A stretch of DNA of 45,052 bases from Bacteroidota bacterium (GCA_018266875.1 JAFDZR010000034.1:8657-53708); one strand, 5' to 3'; shown: positions 18,029 through 26,608, numbered from the stretch's first letter. Program-made: numbers and translations. Notes: generated by a model from the sequence alone, not told the origin.

Positions 18029-19321
18029 ATGATAGAAAGATATTCCCGCAGAGAGATCAAAGACATCTGGTCAGATGAAAACAAATTCAGGATATGGCTT
18101 GAAATAGAATTGCTTGCTACAGAAGCTCAGTCTAAACTCGGATTAGTTCCGGTAAAATCACTTAGGAACATAAAAAAGAAAGCAGACTTCAATACAACAA
18201 GGATCCTTAAAATCGAAGAGAAAGTAAAACATGATGTCATCGCTTTTTTAACTAACGTTGCAGAATATACAGGAATCGATTCAAGATTCATTCACATGGG
18301 TATGACAAGTTCTGATGTAATTGATACCGCTTTGTCAGTACAGATGAAACAGGCGGGCGGGATCATAATGAAAGAATTGTTCGCGGTGAAAAGATCGCTC
18401 GCGGCAATTGCAAAGAAACACAAATATCATACAATGATCGGCAGAACACACGGAGTCCATGCAGAGCCCATTACTCTCGGACTGAAATTTGCCCTGTGGT
18501 ATGACGAAATGAACAGAAATATTGACAGATGGAAAAGAGCTGTAGATATTATTTCTGTCGGACAGATTTCAGGTGCAGTCGGAACTTACGAGCATATTTC
18601 TCCCAAAGTCGAACAATATGTCTGCAGGAAACTCGGACTGAAGACAACAAAGATCTCGACACAGATACTTCAGAGGGACAGACATGCCGAATACATGACC
18701 ACTCTTGCGGTAATAGCATCTTCAATAGAAAAATTTACAACCGAAATCAGACATCTCCAGAAGACTGAAACACTTGAGCTTGAAGAATATTTTTCGGAAG
18801 GTCAGAAAGGTTCATCCGCAATGCCGCACAAAAAGAACCCGATAACCTGCGAACGGCTTTCCGGAATGGCAAGGATCTTCAGAGGCAATGCAGTAGCAGC
18901 GATGGAAAATATTCCATTATGGCATGAGAGGGATATCAGTCATTCATCGGTTGAAAGAGTAATTATTCCTGATTCAACAATACTGATGGATTATATACTA
19001 TTTAATTTCAGAAAGCTGATAGATAAGCTTGTTGTTAATAAAGACAATATCACAAAAAATCTCGAACTTACACACGGTCTGGTATTTTCCCAGACTGTAC
19101 TTCTGAAACTTATAGATAAAAAAATGAAGCGAGAGCAGGCTTATAAAATTGTTCAGACTGTTGCAATGAAATGCTGGAAGGAGAAAATCAGTTTTTTAAA
19201 ACTACTCAGGGAAGACAAAGAAGTAAGGAAATACTTATCTGAAAAAGAGCTTGAGAGTATTTTTGATTACGGCAGATCAAGAAAGAACGTTGACTTTATA
19301 TTCAAAAGAACAGGTCTTTGA
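18029..19321 (+). CDS. purB: Adenylosuccinate lyase
   Basis: Cleaves adenylosuccinate to AMP plus fumarate, and SAICAR to AICAR, in purine synthesis. The protein has 430 residues, the usual length. The fumarase/lyase signature GSSAMPHKKNP lies at about residues 261-271, and MGMTSSDVIDTA and GRTHGVHAEP mark the other two conserved active-site regions. It is a cytoplasmic homotetramer in known members. It has its own 65-nt upstream gap and converges on lexA with only 6 nt between the two stops; no terminator hairpin is visible there. Confidence 0.96.
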   Translation: MIERYSRREIKDIWSDENKFRIWLEIELLATEAQSKLGLVPVKSLRNIKKKADFNTTRILKIEEKVKHDVIAFLTNVAEYTGIDSRFIHMGMTSSDVIDTALSVQMKQAGGIIMKELFAVKRSLAAIAKKHKYHTMIGRTHGVHAEPITLGLKFALWYDEMNRNIDRWKRAVDIISVGQISGAVGTYEHISPKVEQYVCRKLGLKTTKISTQILQRDRHAEYMTTLAVIASSIEKFTTEIRHLQKTETLELEEYFSEGQKGSSAMPHKKNPITCERLSGMARIFRGNAVAAMENIPLWHERDISHSSVERVIIPDSTILMDYILFNFRKLIDKLVVNKDNITKNLELTHGLVFSQTVLLKLIDKKMKREQAYKIVQTVAMKCWKEKISFLKLLREDKEVRKYLSEKELESIFDYGRSRKNVDFIFKRTGL

Positions 19322-19327
19322 GTCAGG

Positions 19328-19954
19328 TTAAATTATATTGTAATCTCTTCTTAATTCAATAACTTTACCTATGATTTTAAAAGGCTTATTTATGATGGAT
19401 TTGTATTTTGAATTAGATGCTTCGAGGTAAGCTTTTATTCTTCTGTTCCTGAGAGTCTTTACAGTTGCTTCATCATCCAGAAGAGCAATTACGATCTCAC
19501 CGTCTTCAGCAGAATCCTGTTTCCTTACAATTACAATATCCCCGTCATAGATGCCTGAATCAATCATGCTGTCCCCTTTTACTTTTAGAGCGAAATGAAT
19601 TTTATGACCTTTAAGATTCTTTTCCATTGTCACATATCCCTGAACGTTATCATCAGCGAATATTGGCTCACCGGCAGCAACATTACCGTAAAGAGGGATA
19701 ACATTCAGTTGAGATTTAATTCTTTCCTTCTGATTTTCCTCATCAGACTTTACAACGCGGAATCCACGCGCTATGTCCTTTCTGCGCTCAAGATAACCTT
19801 TATTCTGAAGTGCTTTGATATGGTCCTGCACTGTTCCGATGGTAATTCTGAATTTTTCGCCTATTTCCTTTAAGGTGGGAGGATAGGAATATTCATTGCC
19901 AAAATTTGCAATGAAATCAAGTATACTTTTCTGTTTTGAAGTTAATTTATGCAT
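19328..19954 (-). CDS. lexA: LexA repressor
   Basis: SOS repressor with self-cleavage activity, 208 residues. The N-terminal winged helix (about residues 1-68; LTSKQKSILDFI, YPPTLKEIGEKF) binds DNA. The C-terminal S24 domain has the cleavage site Ala94-Gly95 (NVAAGEP), the nucleophile Ser129 (KGDSM) and the general base Lys166 (ATVKTL), so RecA-stimulated autocleavage should be intact. The upstream gap (to about 20020) would be the place for an autoregulatory operator, but I cannot name a LexA box with confidence. It converges with purB. Confidence 0.95.
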   Translation of the reverse strand: MHKLTSKQKSILDFIANFGNEYSYPPTLKEIGEKFRITIGTVQDHIKALQNKGYLERRKDIARGFRVVKSDEENQKERIKSQLNVIPLYGNVAAGEPIFADDNVQGYVTMEKNLKGHKIHFALKVKGDSMIDSGIYDGDIVIVRKQDSAEDGEIVIALLDDEATVKTLRNRRIKAYLEASNSKYKSIINKPFKIIGKVIELRRDYNII

Positions 19955-20478
19955 AGATTAATATGGCATAATTATTTAATAGTATCAATAGAATATTTTT
20001 CCTCTCAGAGTAAGCAATATCAATTGTGTCCGAAACGTTTAGTTTAAGAAATCAAAATTTACTGGAGTAACGTACTTTCTTTTGTACGACCAGAAGAAAG
20101 TACAAAAGAAAAGTCGTCCCGAGAACTTGGGATGAATAATTTCCTAAATTCGTGATAAATTGCGATAAAATTTCCAACTCATAATTTGCTGCGCAATTTT
20201 CCCGGACAGGGAAATTTTATTTATGCAATTTATTACGAATTCTTAACGGCAATAATTCACAGGCGGATAGTTTGAAAAAATATATTATATAGTTTAAAAG
20301 ATTTTAAATGTTAAAGTATTTCTTATGATTAAAAATTATATTGGACAGTATTGAAGCAATTTAGTCAGATACGGAAGCCGGGATAAATAAAATAATAGAT
20401 GTCGGAAAATCTTTATAATGGTTTAAAATACAAAAGAAGAATTTGGATGAAACAATTTAAGGTTACAGCAATTCCGGC
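19955..20478. other. Intergenic region between lexA and the flippase, holding repeat copy R3
   Basis: This 524-bp gap contains the best-preserved repeat copy (20021-20365). The remainder is the AT-rich lexA leader and about 110 bp before the flippase stop. A 68-codon frame at 20399-20605 overlaps the flippase end and is not credible. Confidence 0.6.
20021..20365 (+). repeat. Dispersed intergenic repeat, copy R3 (reference copy)
   Basis: About 345 bp, non-coding. From left to right it contains CAATTGTGTCCGAAACGTTT; a hairpin-rich zone with overlapping inverted repeats (GTACTTTCTT at 20072-20081 pairs with AAGAAAGTAC at 20094-20103, or TTTCTTTTGTAC at 20076-20087 with GTACAAAAGAAA at 20100-20111); a C/G hairpin TTTCCCGGACAGGGAAA near 20199-20215; and the 23-bp block at 20243-20265 shared with copy R2. 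Similarity to R2 and R4 continues to about 20365. No terminal target duplication is evident by eye. Confidence 0.7.
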
Positions 20479-21921
20479 TCAGGATATTTTTTTTAATAAG
20501 TTTCTATTAAATATACCGGAAAAATATATAAACAGAACAAAAGCCGCCGGAAAGAGAGATTTCAGCATCCAGTACATTTTTATATTCTGTTCAATTATCA
20601 GATAGGAAGCAGTAATCAGAATTAAAGCCGAGAAAATAGATGCCAGCTTTTTGAATTCATAATTTATCTTGTAGAATTTCTGTGAAATGACATAAATGCC
20701 GGCCATCATAACAAAATAACTGGCCAAAGTGGAAACAGCAGCTCCCATATAAGATAGATGAGGAATAAGAATGAAATTCGAAATAATATTTACAATAGCC
20801 CCGAGCCCTGTAATCAAAGGAAGATATTTCGTTTTCTTTTCAATATAGATACCCGCCATAAAATTTATATACATTCCGTAAAGTAGATAAGCAAATAAAA
20901 TTACGGGAACTATCTCCAGACCTGACCAGTATGCCTTTCCGATCAGGTGAATATTAAAAGGAAGATCGAACTTAACAATATTTTCTATGAACACTGTCAG
21001 AACAATGAATACAACAGAAGCTGCAGCTACAAAAACAGTTAATATTTTAGAAAAAAGTTTTTTTGCATCAGGCTCTGCAGCATTATTGAGGAAAAAAGGA
21101 CGCCAGGCAAATTCAAACATGGATACTATCAGCATCATAAAAATACCGAGCTTATAATTTGCAGTGTATACACCGACAGTATTATCATCAGTTAAATATT
21201 TCAGTATAGGTCTGTCAATGATCTGCACAATATTTGCTGCGATACCTGCAGGTATATACGGGATTGAAAATCTCAGCAGTTCCTTGACAAGTTCTTTATT
21301 GAATGCAAAAGTAAGATTTTCTTTAAGAACAGGGAAAAGCATTAGGAAGGTAACAGCTGATGAAATAAGATTACTAATAAATACGGCTTCAATGCCGAGT
21401 TTAAAATACAAAATGAGCAGAATATTCAGTGCGACATTGAGAGTAATATTTACGATCTTGATTCCTGCGAAAGATCTGGCTTTGTTGATAAGCCGCAAAT
21501 ATGCAAAAGGTATCAGCACGATAGTATCAAAGAACAGAATAACCGCTGAATATTCAATCAGATATGCATAATCAGCTCTGACCTGAAAAATCCGTGTGAG
21601 CTCGGGAGAGAAAATATATATAAGGATTGAAAGGAAAAAAGAATTTGCAAGAACAATAAAATAGGGATTTGAAAAATTTTCCTTTTTTGAGCCAACCTCA
21701 AGTGTGGAATAGAATTTCATGAAACCTGATTCAAGACCTATTGAAAAGAATACATTTAAAATCGCAATGTATGAATAGATAATTGTAATTATTCCGTATT
21801 CATCAGGGAGAAATTTATTTGTATAGAAAGGTACAAGAAAAAACCCGAGAAATCTTCCAACTATGGTATTTGTTCCGTATATAAGAGTATCTTTAGAAAG
21901 ACTCTTTATCTTTTCAATCAT
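20479..21921 (-). CDS. Polysaccharide flippase (Wzx/MATE-like, polysaccharide biosynthesis protein)
   Basis: A 480-residue inner-membrane protein with about 12-14 hydrophobic helices. Its start (KDTLIYGTNTIVGRFLGFFLVPFYT, in two parts) is typical of the polysaccharide biosynthesis/oligosaccharide flippase family, which moves lipid-linked sugar units across the membrane. Charged residues between helices (for example DRPILKYL near the middle) fit that family. No glycosyltransferases or polymerase lie beside it, so the product it exports is unknown. It follows the exported trio on the minus strand but is separated from it by a strong terminator, so it probably has its own promoter. Confidence 0.87.
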   Translation of the reverse strand: MIEKIKSLSKDTLIYGTNTIVGRFLGFFLVPFYTNKFLPDEYGIITIIYSYIAILNVFFSIGLESGFMKFYSTLEVGSKKENFSNPYFIVLANSFFLSILIYIFSPELTRIFQVRADYAYLIEYSAVILFFDTIVLIPFAYLRLINKARSFAGIKIVNITLNVALNILLILYFKLGIEAVFISNLISSAVTFLMLFPVLKENLTFAFNKELVKELLRFSIPYIPAGIAANIVQIIDRPILKYLTDDNTVGVYTANYKLGIFMMLIVSMFEFAWRPFFLNNAAEPDAKKLFSKILTVFVAAASVVFIVLTVFIENIVKFDLPFNIHLIGKAYWSGLEIVPVILFAYLLYGMYINFMAGIYIEKKTKYLPLITGLGAIVNIISNFILIPHLSYMGAAVSTLASYFVMMAGIYVISQKFYKINYEFKKLASIFSALILITASYLIIEQNIKMYWMLKSLFPAAFVLFIYFSGIFNRNLLKKIS

Positions 21922-21948
21922 TTTAAAATAGAAAATAAAAGAAAGAAA

Positions 21949-21981
21949 GAAAGGTTACTCCGGAGTCCGGAATAACCTTTC
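21949..21981 (-). terminator. Intrinsic terminator of the exported trio
   Basis: GAAAGGTTA pairs with TAACCTTTC and, inside, TCCGG pairs with CCGGA around a 3-nt loop, with one C/A mismatch between. On the minus strand it is followed by a T-rich tract, and it lies 20 nt after the stop at 22002. Confidence 0.85.
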
Positions 21982-22001
21982 TATTTGAAAATCAATATAG
22001 A

Positions 22002-22409
22002 TCAATTGAACTGAATTCTGACCTGAGATGAAGTTAAGAAATTCTTATCTCCGTCATAGACATAGACATTATATCTGCCTGCACTATAAAATGTAACTTC
22101 TTTCCAGAACCAGGTCCAGCTGCTTTCAACATCCTGATATATTGTGGATTCGTATTTTTCATTTCCTTCAGTATCAACAAGATATATTTCGTAACTGACA
22201 GAAGAAGTTGAGATCGGATAAGGAAGTCTTGTAAGAAACTTAAGATATCCGCCTTTAGAGCTTATATTGAATACAGAACTCTGTGAAACGGCATATCCGT
22301 CTTTATCCACATCTTCGCAGAAGTAAAGCGTCTGTGACTTGGCAATCTTAAAATTTCCAGCTAATAAAATAAGAGATAAAACTGCTATTGAAAATAAAAT
22401 TCTTTTCAT
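22002..22409 (-). CDS. Exported protein of unknown function, paralogue 3 of a tandem trio
   Basis: A 135-residue protein with a signal peptide (to about residue 25) and a beta-rich domain of about 105 residues. It shares with the two upstream genes the opening LYFCE, a central KGGYLKFLTRLPYPI...SVSYEIYL segment, and a closing FYSAGRYNVYVYDGDKNFLT segment that reads like one beta-sandwich domain. Aromatic and Gly/Asp-rich strands suggest an immunoglobulin-like fold, but I do not recognise a named family. Last gene of the likely operon 23381-22002, with 18 nt to the gene before it and a terminator just after. Confidence 0.8.
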   Translation of the reverse strand: MKRILFSIAVLSLILLAGNFKIAKSQTLYFCEDVDKDGYAVSQSSVFNISSKGGYLKFLTRLPYPISTSSVSYEIYLVDTEGNEKYESTIYQDVESSWTWFWKEVTFYSAGRYNVYVYDGDKNFLTSSQVRIQFN

Positions 22410-22427
22410 AATAATTTTTCAGTTTAT

Positions 22428-22853
22428 TTAATATTTGGAAATAATTTCAACCAATCCGCTTGCAACTGTCCGGTCATTGTGATCAAGAAGGAAAACACGG
22501 TAAATACCCGGATCTTCAAAATCCATATCGCTTTCAGAATTTTTCGTAAAATAAACATATTTCATGTCAGGAGTAACCGTGTAGGCGAATTTTTTATAGT
22601 AATCAAATTTTCCGGTTGTTCTGTTATATTTATCGAGCTGGATTGAAACATCCCTGAGACCAAGAGGTCCGTCGGATTTAACCATTACGGTCAGATAACC
22701 GGTAGTAAATCTGTCACTGACTCCGACTTCACCGTTATCTCCGTATGTTTCACAGAAATAAAGCACAGGATACTGCTGCGCATAAGAATTGGATTTCAAA
22801 GCAAATAAAATAACAAGAACGAAAACTGAGAACAATGGTTTTAGAATTTTCAT
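22428..22853 (-). CDS. Exported protein of unknown function, paralogue 2 of a tandem trio
   Basis: A 141-residue protein with a signal peptide probably cleaved at SYA-QQ (residue 25). The mature part opens LYFCETYGDNGEVGVSDRF, continues with TGYLTVMVKSDGPLGLRDVS, and closes FEDPGIYRVFLLDHNDRTVA, matching the other two trio members position by position. It lacks the lipobox of the first gene, so it should be soluble in the periplasm or secreted. It sits 27 nt after the lipoprotein and 18 nt before paralogue 3. Function unknown. Confidence 0.8.
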   Translation of the reverse strand: MKILKPLFSVFVLVILFALKSNSYAQQYPVLYFCETYGDNGEVGVSDRFTTGYLTVMVKSDGPLGLRDVSIQLDKYNRTTGKFDYYKKFAYTVTPDMKYVYFTKNSESDMDFEDPGIYRVFLLDHNDRTVASGLVEIISKY

Positions 22854-22880
22854 ATTGTTTATTTTTTAGTTAATGGAAAA

Positions 22881-23381
22881 TTATTTATAATCTATCCTAA
22901 CAGTTCCTGAAGCGATCGGAGTACCATCTTTTTTAAAAACAGTTACTTTATAATCGCCTGATTTATAGAATGTGATCTTGTCAAAAAAGAAATAGCTTTT
23001 GTCCGGAAAAACATCATATGGCTTTGTATCAATGATCTCCGAGCCGTCCACTGATTCCCTTTCAAGTCTTACATCAACACTTCCAACTCCAATAGGACTG
23101 GTAGTTCTCAGCATTGCAGTGATATATCCGCCTTTTTGAGGAATATAGAATTTATCACTCTTTCCGACTTCCTGACCTTCTTTTGTATATTCTTCAACAA
23201 AATAAAGCTGGTTGCCGGTTGTTGATTTAGTTTCTTCTTTTGTAGTTGTTTCGGATTTGGTTTCTTCTTTGGTACTTTCTTTCTTTACTTCTGATTCTTT
23301 TTTATCGCCGCAGGCAAAGACTATTGTTATTAAAACTAACAATGCTAAGAGAAAACCTGCATGGTTTTTGAATTTAATCAT
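22881..23381 (-). CDS. Lipoprotein of unknown function, paralogue 1 of a tandem trio
   Basis: A 166-residue protein whose lipobox ends in Cys24 (TIVFAC), followed by a low-complexity Lys/Glu/Thr/Ser linker (about residues 26-55) with repeated KEETKS-type units. The same domain as in the next two genes comes after it (LYFVEEYTKEGQEVGKSD, then KGGYITAMLRTTSPIGVGSV). It is the first gene of the trio, so one lipid-anchored member and two soluble members may be made together. The linker would let the domain reach away from the membrane. I know of no function for this domain. Confidence 0.82.
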   Translation of the reverse strand: MIKFKNHAGFLLALLVLITIVFACGDKKESEVKKESTKEETKSETTTKEETKSTTGNQLYFVEEYTKEGQEVGKSDKFYIPQKGGYITAMLRTTSPIGVGSVDVRLERESVDGSEIIDTKPYDVFPDKSYFFFDKITFYKSGDYKVTVFKKDGTPIASGTVRIDYK

Positions 23382-23429
23382 GGCCTTTAATTTAGTTTAT
23401 AGTGAATTTATAATTATCATACAATATTT

Positions 23430-24308
23430 TCAAGTAACAAAATTTAATGATATATCCAGAGCTTTTGAAGAATGAGTCAGAGATCCGGCGGAAATATAAT
23501 CAATTCCTTTTATCCGTTTATATTTCATTATATTGCTCTCGCTAATTCCGCCCGAAACTTCAAGTTCATATTTACCTTTGTTCATTTCAGAAGCTTTAAC
23601 AACATCATTTATCTTAAAATTATCGAGCATTATTCTGTCAATTATTCCCTTTCCGGATTTGAGTACCAGTTCAAATTCCGAAAGATCCTTGACTTCAATT
23701 TCTTTCTTAAGGTCTCTGAATTTTCCTGACTTTTTAACTTTCTTCAGAGTTTCCGATATTCCGCCGCAGGCTTCAATATGATTATCTTTAATAAGTATCA
23801 TATCGTAAAGACCGGACCTGTGACTAAATCCCCCGCCGATTCTCACGGCTAATTTTTCAAATTCCCTGAAATTCGGAGTTGTCTTTCTGGTATCAATCAA
23901 TTTTATTGAATCATTACCGAGCAGTCTTACAAGCCGGTTTGTATATGTAGCTATTCCGCTCATTCTCTGCAGTATATTCAGACTAAGTCTTTCACCTTTC
24001 AGGAGTGAAGAGCTTTTACCTTTTAGAATTCCGATGACTGTTCCTTTTGAAATCTTATCACCTTCATTTACAGTAAATCCGATCCTTACATTTTTATCAA
24101 TGAGTCTGAATACGAGATTAAAAATATTCAGACCTGCAGCGATCCCGCTTTCCTTAAAAAGTAATTCCGCCTGTGAAACAGATTTTTTTTTGATCAGCAG
24201 TTCCGAGGTCGCATCACCAGTTCCGATATCTTCTTTCAAAGCCAGTTTAATGAGTCTTACAGCAGCTTTGATATTAAAATCAGTGTAATAATCTTTTTTG
24301 AGTTTCAT
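23430..24308 (-). CDS. nadC: Nicotinate-nucleotide pyrophosphorylase (quinolinate phosphoribosyltransferase)
   Basis: Converts quinolinate and PRPP to nicotinate mononucleotide plus CO2 in de novo NAD synthesis. It has 292 residues (family about 275-300). Motifs: EDIGTGDATS at the N-terminus, LSLNILQRMSGIAT, DTRKTTPNFR with the PRPP/quinolinate-binding Arg and Lys, then GGGFSHRSGLYDMILIKDNH, and EVSGGI near the end. The start overlaps the thioesterase stop by 4 nt, so the two are translationally coupled. nadA and nadB are not in the window. Confidence 0.95.
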   Translation of the reverse strand: MKLKKDYYTDFNIKAAVRLIKLALKEDIGTGDATSELLIKKKSVSQAELLFKESGIAAGLNIFNLVFRLIDKNVRIGFTVNEGDKISKGTVIGILKGKSSSLLKGERLSLNILQRMSGIATYTNRLVRLLGNDSIKLIDTRKTTPNFREFEKLAVRIGGGFSHRSGLYDMILIKDNHIEACGGISETLKKVKKSGKFRDLKKEIEVKDLSEFELVLKSGKGIIDRIMLDNFKINDVVKASEMNKGKYELEVSGGISESNIMKYKRIKGIDYISAGSLTHSSKALDISLNFVT

Positions 24309-24718
24309 ATCTGTGCATTGAATTTTTTTATTAGAATTTCCATAAAATCAGCAGGTGGTCTCACCGGTTTCATTTTTTCAAGGTTAACAAATGAGTGCAT
24401 AGTGTAACCTGATACTATCAGGACATTTTCACAATAGATCTCATAATCAATATTAAATCTGACCGTTGGTATTTTTTTCAGGAAAGTATTGATCTGAATA
24501 ACATCATCATATTTGGCGGAAGATATATATTTTACATATGCTTCAATTACAGGAAGTCCGACATTCAGTTTTTCCAGCTGCCTGTAGGGATATCCAAGTT
24601 TCCTGAGGAAATCATTTCTTCCTGCTTCAAAATATTCCAGATATCTGACATTATTTACGACTCCCATTTTATCTGTGTGAGCATACAGTACACGGTAATC
24701 GGTTACAGTCTTAATCAA
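24305..24718 (-). CDS. Acyl-CoA thioesterase, 4HBT/YbgC-like
   Basis: A 137-residue hot-dog-fold protein. The region YAHTDKMGVVNNVRYLEYFE (residues 12-31) is the 4-hydroxybenzoyl-CoA thioesterase motif, with the catalytic-type Asp at residue 16. The position often occupied by His in YbgC is Asn here, which is also seen in other members. The start is TTG at 24718 and the stop overlaps nadC by 4 nt; the oxidase gene lies 12 nt upstream, so the three form a likely operon. Substrate unknown. Confidence 0.83.
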   Translation of the reverse strand: MIKTVTDYRVLYAHTDKMGVVNNVRYLEYFEAGRNDFLRKLGYPYRQLEKLNVGLPVIEAYVKYISSAKYDDVIQINTFLKKIPTVRFNIDYEIYCENVLIVSGYTMHSFVNLEKMKPVRPPADFMEILIKKFNAQI

Positions 24719-24730
24719 TCAGAATTTAGT

Positions 24731-26131
24731 TTAATCTATAAAAATTTTGCCGGGATTCATGATATTATTGGGATCAAGAGTTTTCTTAATATTTTTCATC
24801 AGCGTAAGTTCATTTTCACTTAAAGCGAGAGGAAGATAAGCTTTCTGAGAGTACCCTATTCCGTGTTCGCCTGAAATCGTACCTCCTAGAGAAACCGTGT
24901 GAACAAAAATTTCCCTGATAGCGGTATCAAGATTTTCCGTCCATTGTTCTTCGTTCATTTTATCTTTCAGAATATTCACGTGGACATTTCCGTCACCGGC
25001 ATGACCGTAACAGATAGTCGTAATTCCGTATTTTTCGGAAATGGATTTTACTCCTTTGATCAGTTCAGGTATCCGCGCTCTCGGGACAACTGTATCTTCT
25101 TCCTTATATTCAGAAATAGATTTAACTGCTTCGCCAATGCATCTTCTAAGCGCCCAGAGTTCATTCATTTTCTGATTATCTTCAGCAAGAATAATATCGT
25201 AAGCTCCGTTTTCAGTAACCGTCCCTGCTATTGATTCAATATCCTTATCGAGAGTATCTTCATAATTTCCGTCAACTTCAATCAGAAGCTGGGCTTCGGC
25301 ATCAGTATTGGGGAATTTTTTCCCCAGCTGATTTTCAGCGGCCTTTATTGCGGATCTTTCCATGAGTTCAAGCGCAGAAGGAGTAATACCCGATCTGAAA
25401 ATCCTTGAAACGGTTCTGGCACAGTCTTCAACGCTGTGAAATGCGACAAGAATTACTTTTTTGAATTTCGGAAGCGGAATGAGTTTAAAAAATATTTTTG
25501 TAATTATACCCAAAGTGCCTTCGCTGCCGATAAGTAACTGAGTAAGATTGTAGCCTGAAACATTTTTCAATACTTTTGCTCCGGTATTTATTATTTCCCC
25601 TGTAGGAAGCACAACTTCAAGACCAAGGACATAATCCTTTGTAACACCGTATTTAACTGCACGTGGTCCTCCGGAACATTCTGCCAGATTACCGCCGAGA
25701 AAGGAACTGCCGCGTGAGGCAGGATCAGGCGGATAATAAAGTCTGAGTTCCTCACATTTTTCCTGGAAAATCTGAGTTATGACTCCGGGTTCAACCGTTG
25801 CCTGAAAATTCTCTTCATCGATATCAAGTATCCTGTTAAATCTCTCCATTGAAATGCATATTCCACCATACAAAGGGAGAGCGCCGCCGGACAGCCCTGT
25901 TCCTCCGCCTCTTGGCACTACCGGAATTGATTTTTCGTTTGCAAGTTTTAAAATTTCTGAGATCTCAGCGGATGAAACAGGTTTCACAATAACTTCAGGG
26001 CAGAAAGAAAGATTTTCGGTATAATCTTTTGAATAGAGCTGAAGATTTTCCTCATCATAGAAAACAAAATCTTTACCTGAAATAGCCTCAAGAGATTTTA
26101 CTGTTTCACCGTCAACTTTTTTATACATCAT
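24731..26131 (-). CDS. FAD-linked oxidase (GlcD-like, 2-hydroxyacid dehydrogenase)
   Basis: A 466-residue flavoprotein of the GlcD/D-lactate dehydrogenase type. The FAD-binding loop PRGGGTGLSGGA lies at residues 73-84, and GSSFLGGNLAECSGG and LIGSEGTLGIITKI complete the PCMH fold. The C-terminal FAD-oxidase domain has GHAGDGNVHVN and SGEHGIGYSQKAYL near the end, which supply metal and substrate ligands. It probably oxidises glycolate, D-lactate or a related hydroxyacid; GlcE/GlcF partners are not nearby. It heads the operon with the thioesterase and nadC. Confidence 0.9.
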   Translation of the reverse strand: MMYKKVDGETVKSLEAISGKDFVFYDEENLQLYSKDYTENLSFCPEVIVKPVSSAEISEILKLANEKSIPVVPRGGGTGLSGGALPLYGGICISMERFNRILDIDEENFQATVEPGVITQIFQEKCEELRLYYPPDPASRGSSFLGGNLAECSGGPRAVKYGVTKDYVLGLEVVLPTGEIINTGAKVLKNVSGYNLTQLLIGSEGTLGIITKIFFKLIPLPKFKKVILVAFHSVEDCARTVSRIFRSGITPSALELMERSAIKAAENQLGKKFPNTDAEAQLLIEVDGNYEDTLDKDIESIAGTVTENGAYDIILAEDNQKMNELWALRRCIGEAVKSISEYKEEDTVVPRARIPELIKGVKSISEKYGITTICYGHAGDGNVHVNILKDKMNEEQWTENLDTAIREIFVHTVSLGGTISGEHGIGYSQKAYLPLALSENELTLMKNIKKTLDPNNIMNPGKIFID

Positions 26132-26328
26132 TAAAAATAGTGTTATTAAAAAGAAGTTTCAATTTAATCATTTTGACCTTATAAAATTTTCCGAAGCTCA
26201 TTTTCTTTTTAATTTAAATCAGTTATATATTGAAATAAATCAAATACCGGAAATCAATTCAGCAATAATAACTTTTTTTTACTAAGAATGATATTTATTC
26301 AATAGAGACCGGAAATTGATCTCACTTT

Positions 26329-26530
26329 TCAATTGTGTCTGAATCGTTTAGTTTAAAAAATCAAAATCTACAGGGAGTGAAATTTAATTTACGCAAATTA
26401 TCCCTAATTCTTAACGGCAATAATCAAGATTCGGGACATTTGATTAAAAAATATTAAATAGTATAAAAAGGATTCTAACTATTAAGGTTTTTCTATTGAT
26501 TTAAAACAATTCCGGATATCATTATTTCTT
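26329..26530 (+). repeat. Dispersed intergenic repeat, copy R4 (internally deleted)
   Basis: It starts with CAATTGTGTCTGAATCGTTT and AGTTTAAAAAATCAAAATCT, matching the left end of R3. It lacks the hairpin-rich centre and resumes with TTAACGGCAATAAT (26411-26424), identical to R3. Similarity of the right arm (TTTGATTAAAAAATATT, AATAGTATAAAA) continues to about 26510-26530. The missing centre suggests a deletion derivative. Confidence 0.6.
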
Positions 26531-26555
26531 TTAAATTTACAGATACATTTCAAGT

Positions 26556-26586
26556 ATTGAGTTTTTATTAAAAAATCGTTAATTTG
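26556..26586 (+). promoter_or_regulatory. Candidate promoter of the bactofilin gene
   Basis: ATTG (26556-26559), a 19-nt spacer, then TTAATTTG (26579-26586): 3 of 4 and 5 of 6 defined positions of the Bacteroidetes consensus. It would give a leader of about 17 nt before the ATG at 26609. Confidence 0.4.
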
Positions 26587-26608
26587 TTCTACACAAACCA
26601 CCCATTTT

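Larger units (their letters stand above)
26132..26608. other. Divergent intergenic region holding repeat copy R4
   Basis: This 477-bp gap lies between the minus-strand oxidase and the plus-strand bactofilin gene. It contains a shortened repeat copy at about 26329-26530 and a candidate bactofilin promoter at 26556-26586. Nothing else is recognisable; a 60-codon frame on the minus strand here is not credible. Confidence 0.55.

Noticed and set aside
20399..20605. 68-codon plus-strand frame
   Set aside because: It overlaps the end of the flippase gene on the other strand, has no family resemblance, and its composition follows the overlapped gene.
26132..26139. TATTTTTA abutting the GlcD-like start as a promoter (with ATTG 20 nt upstream)
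   Set aside because: It would place the transcription start inside the first codons, requiring a leaderless message. Possible but too speculative to list as a feature.
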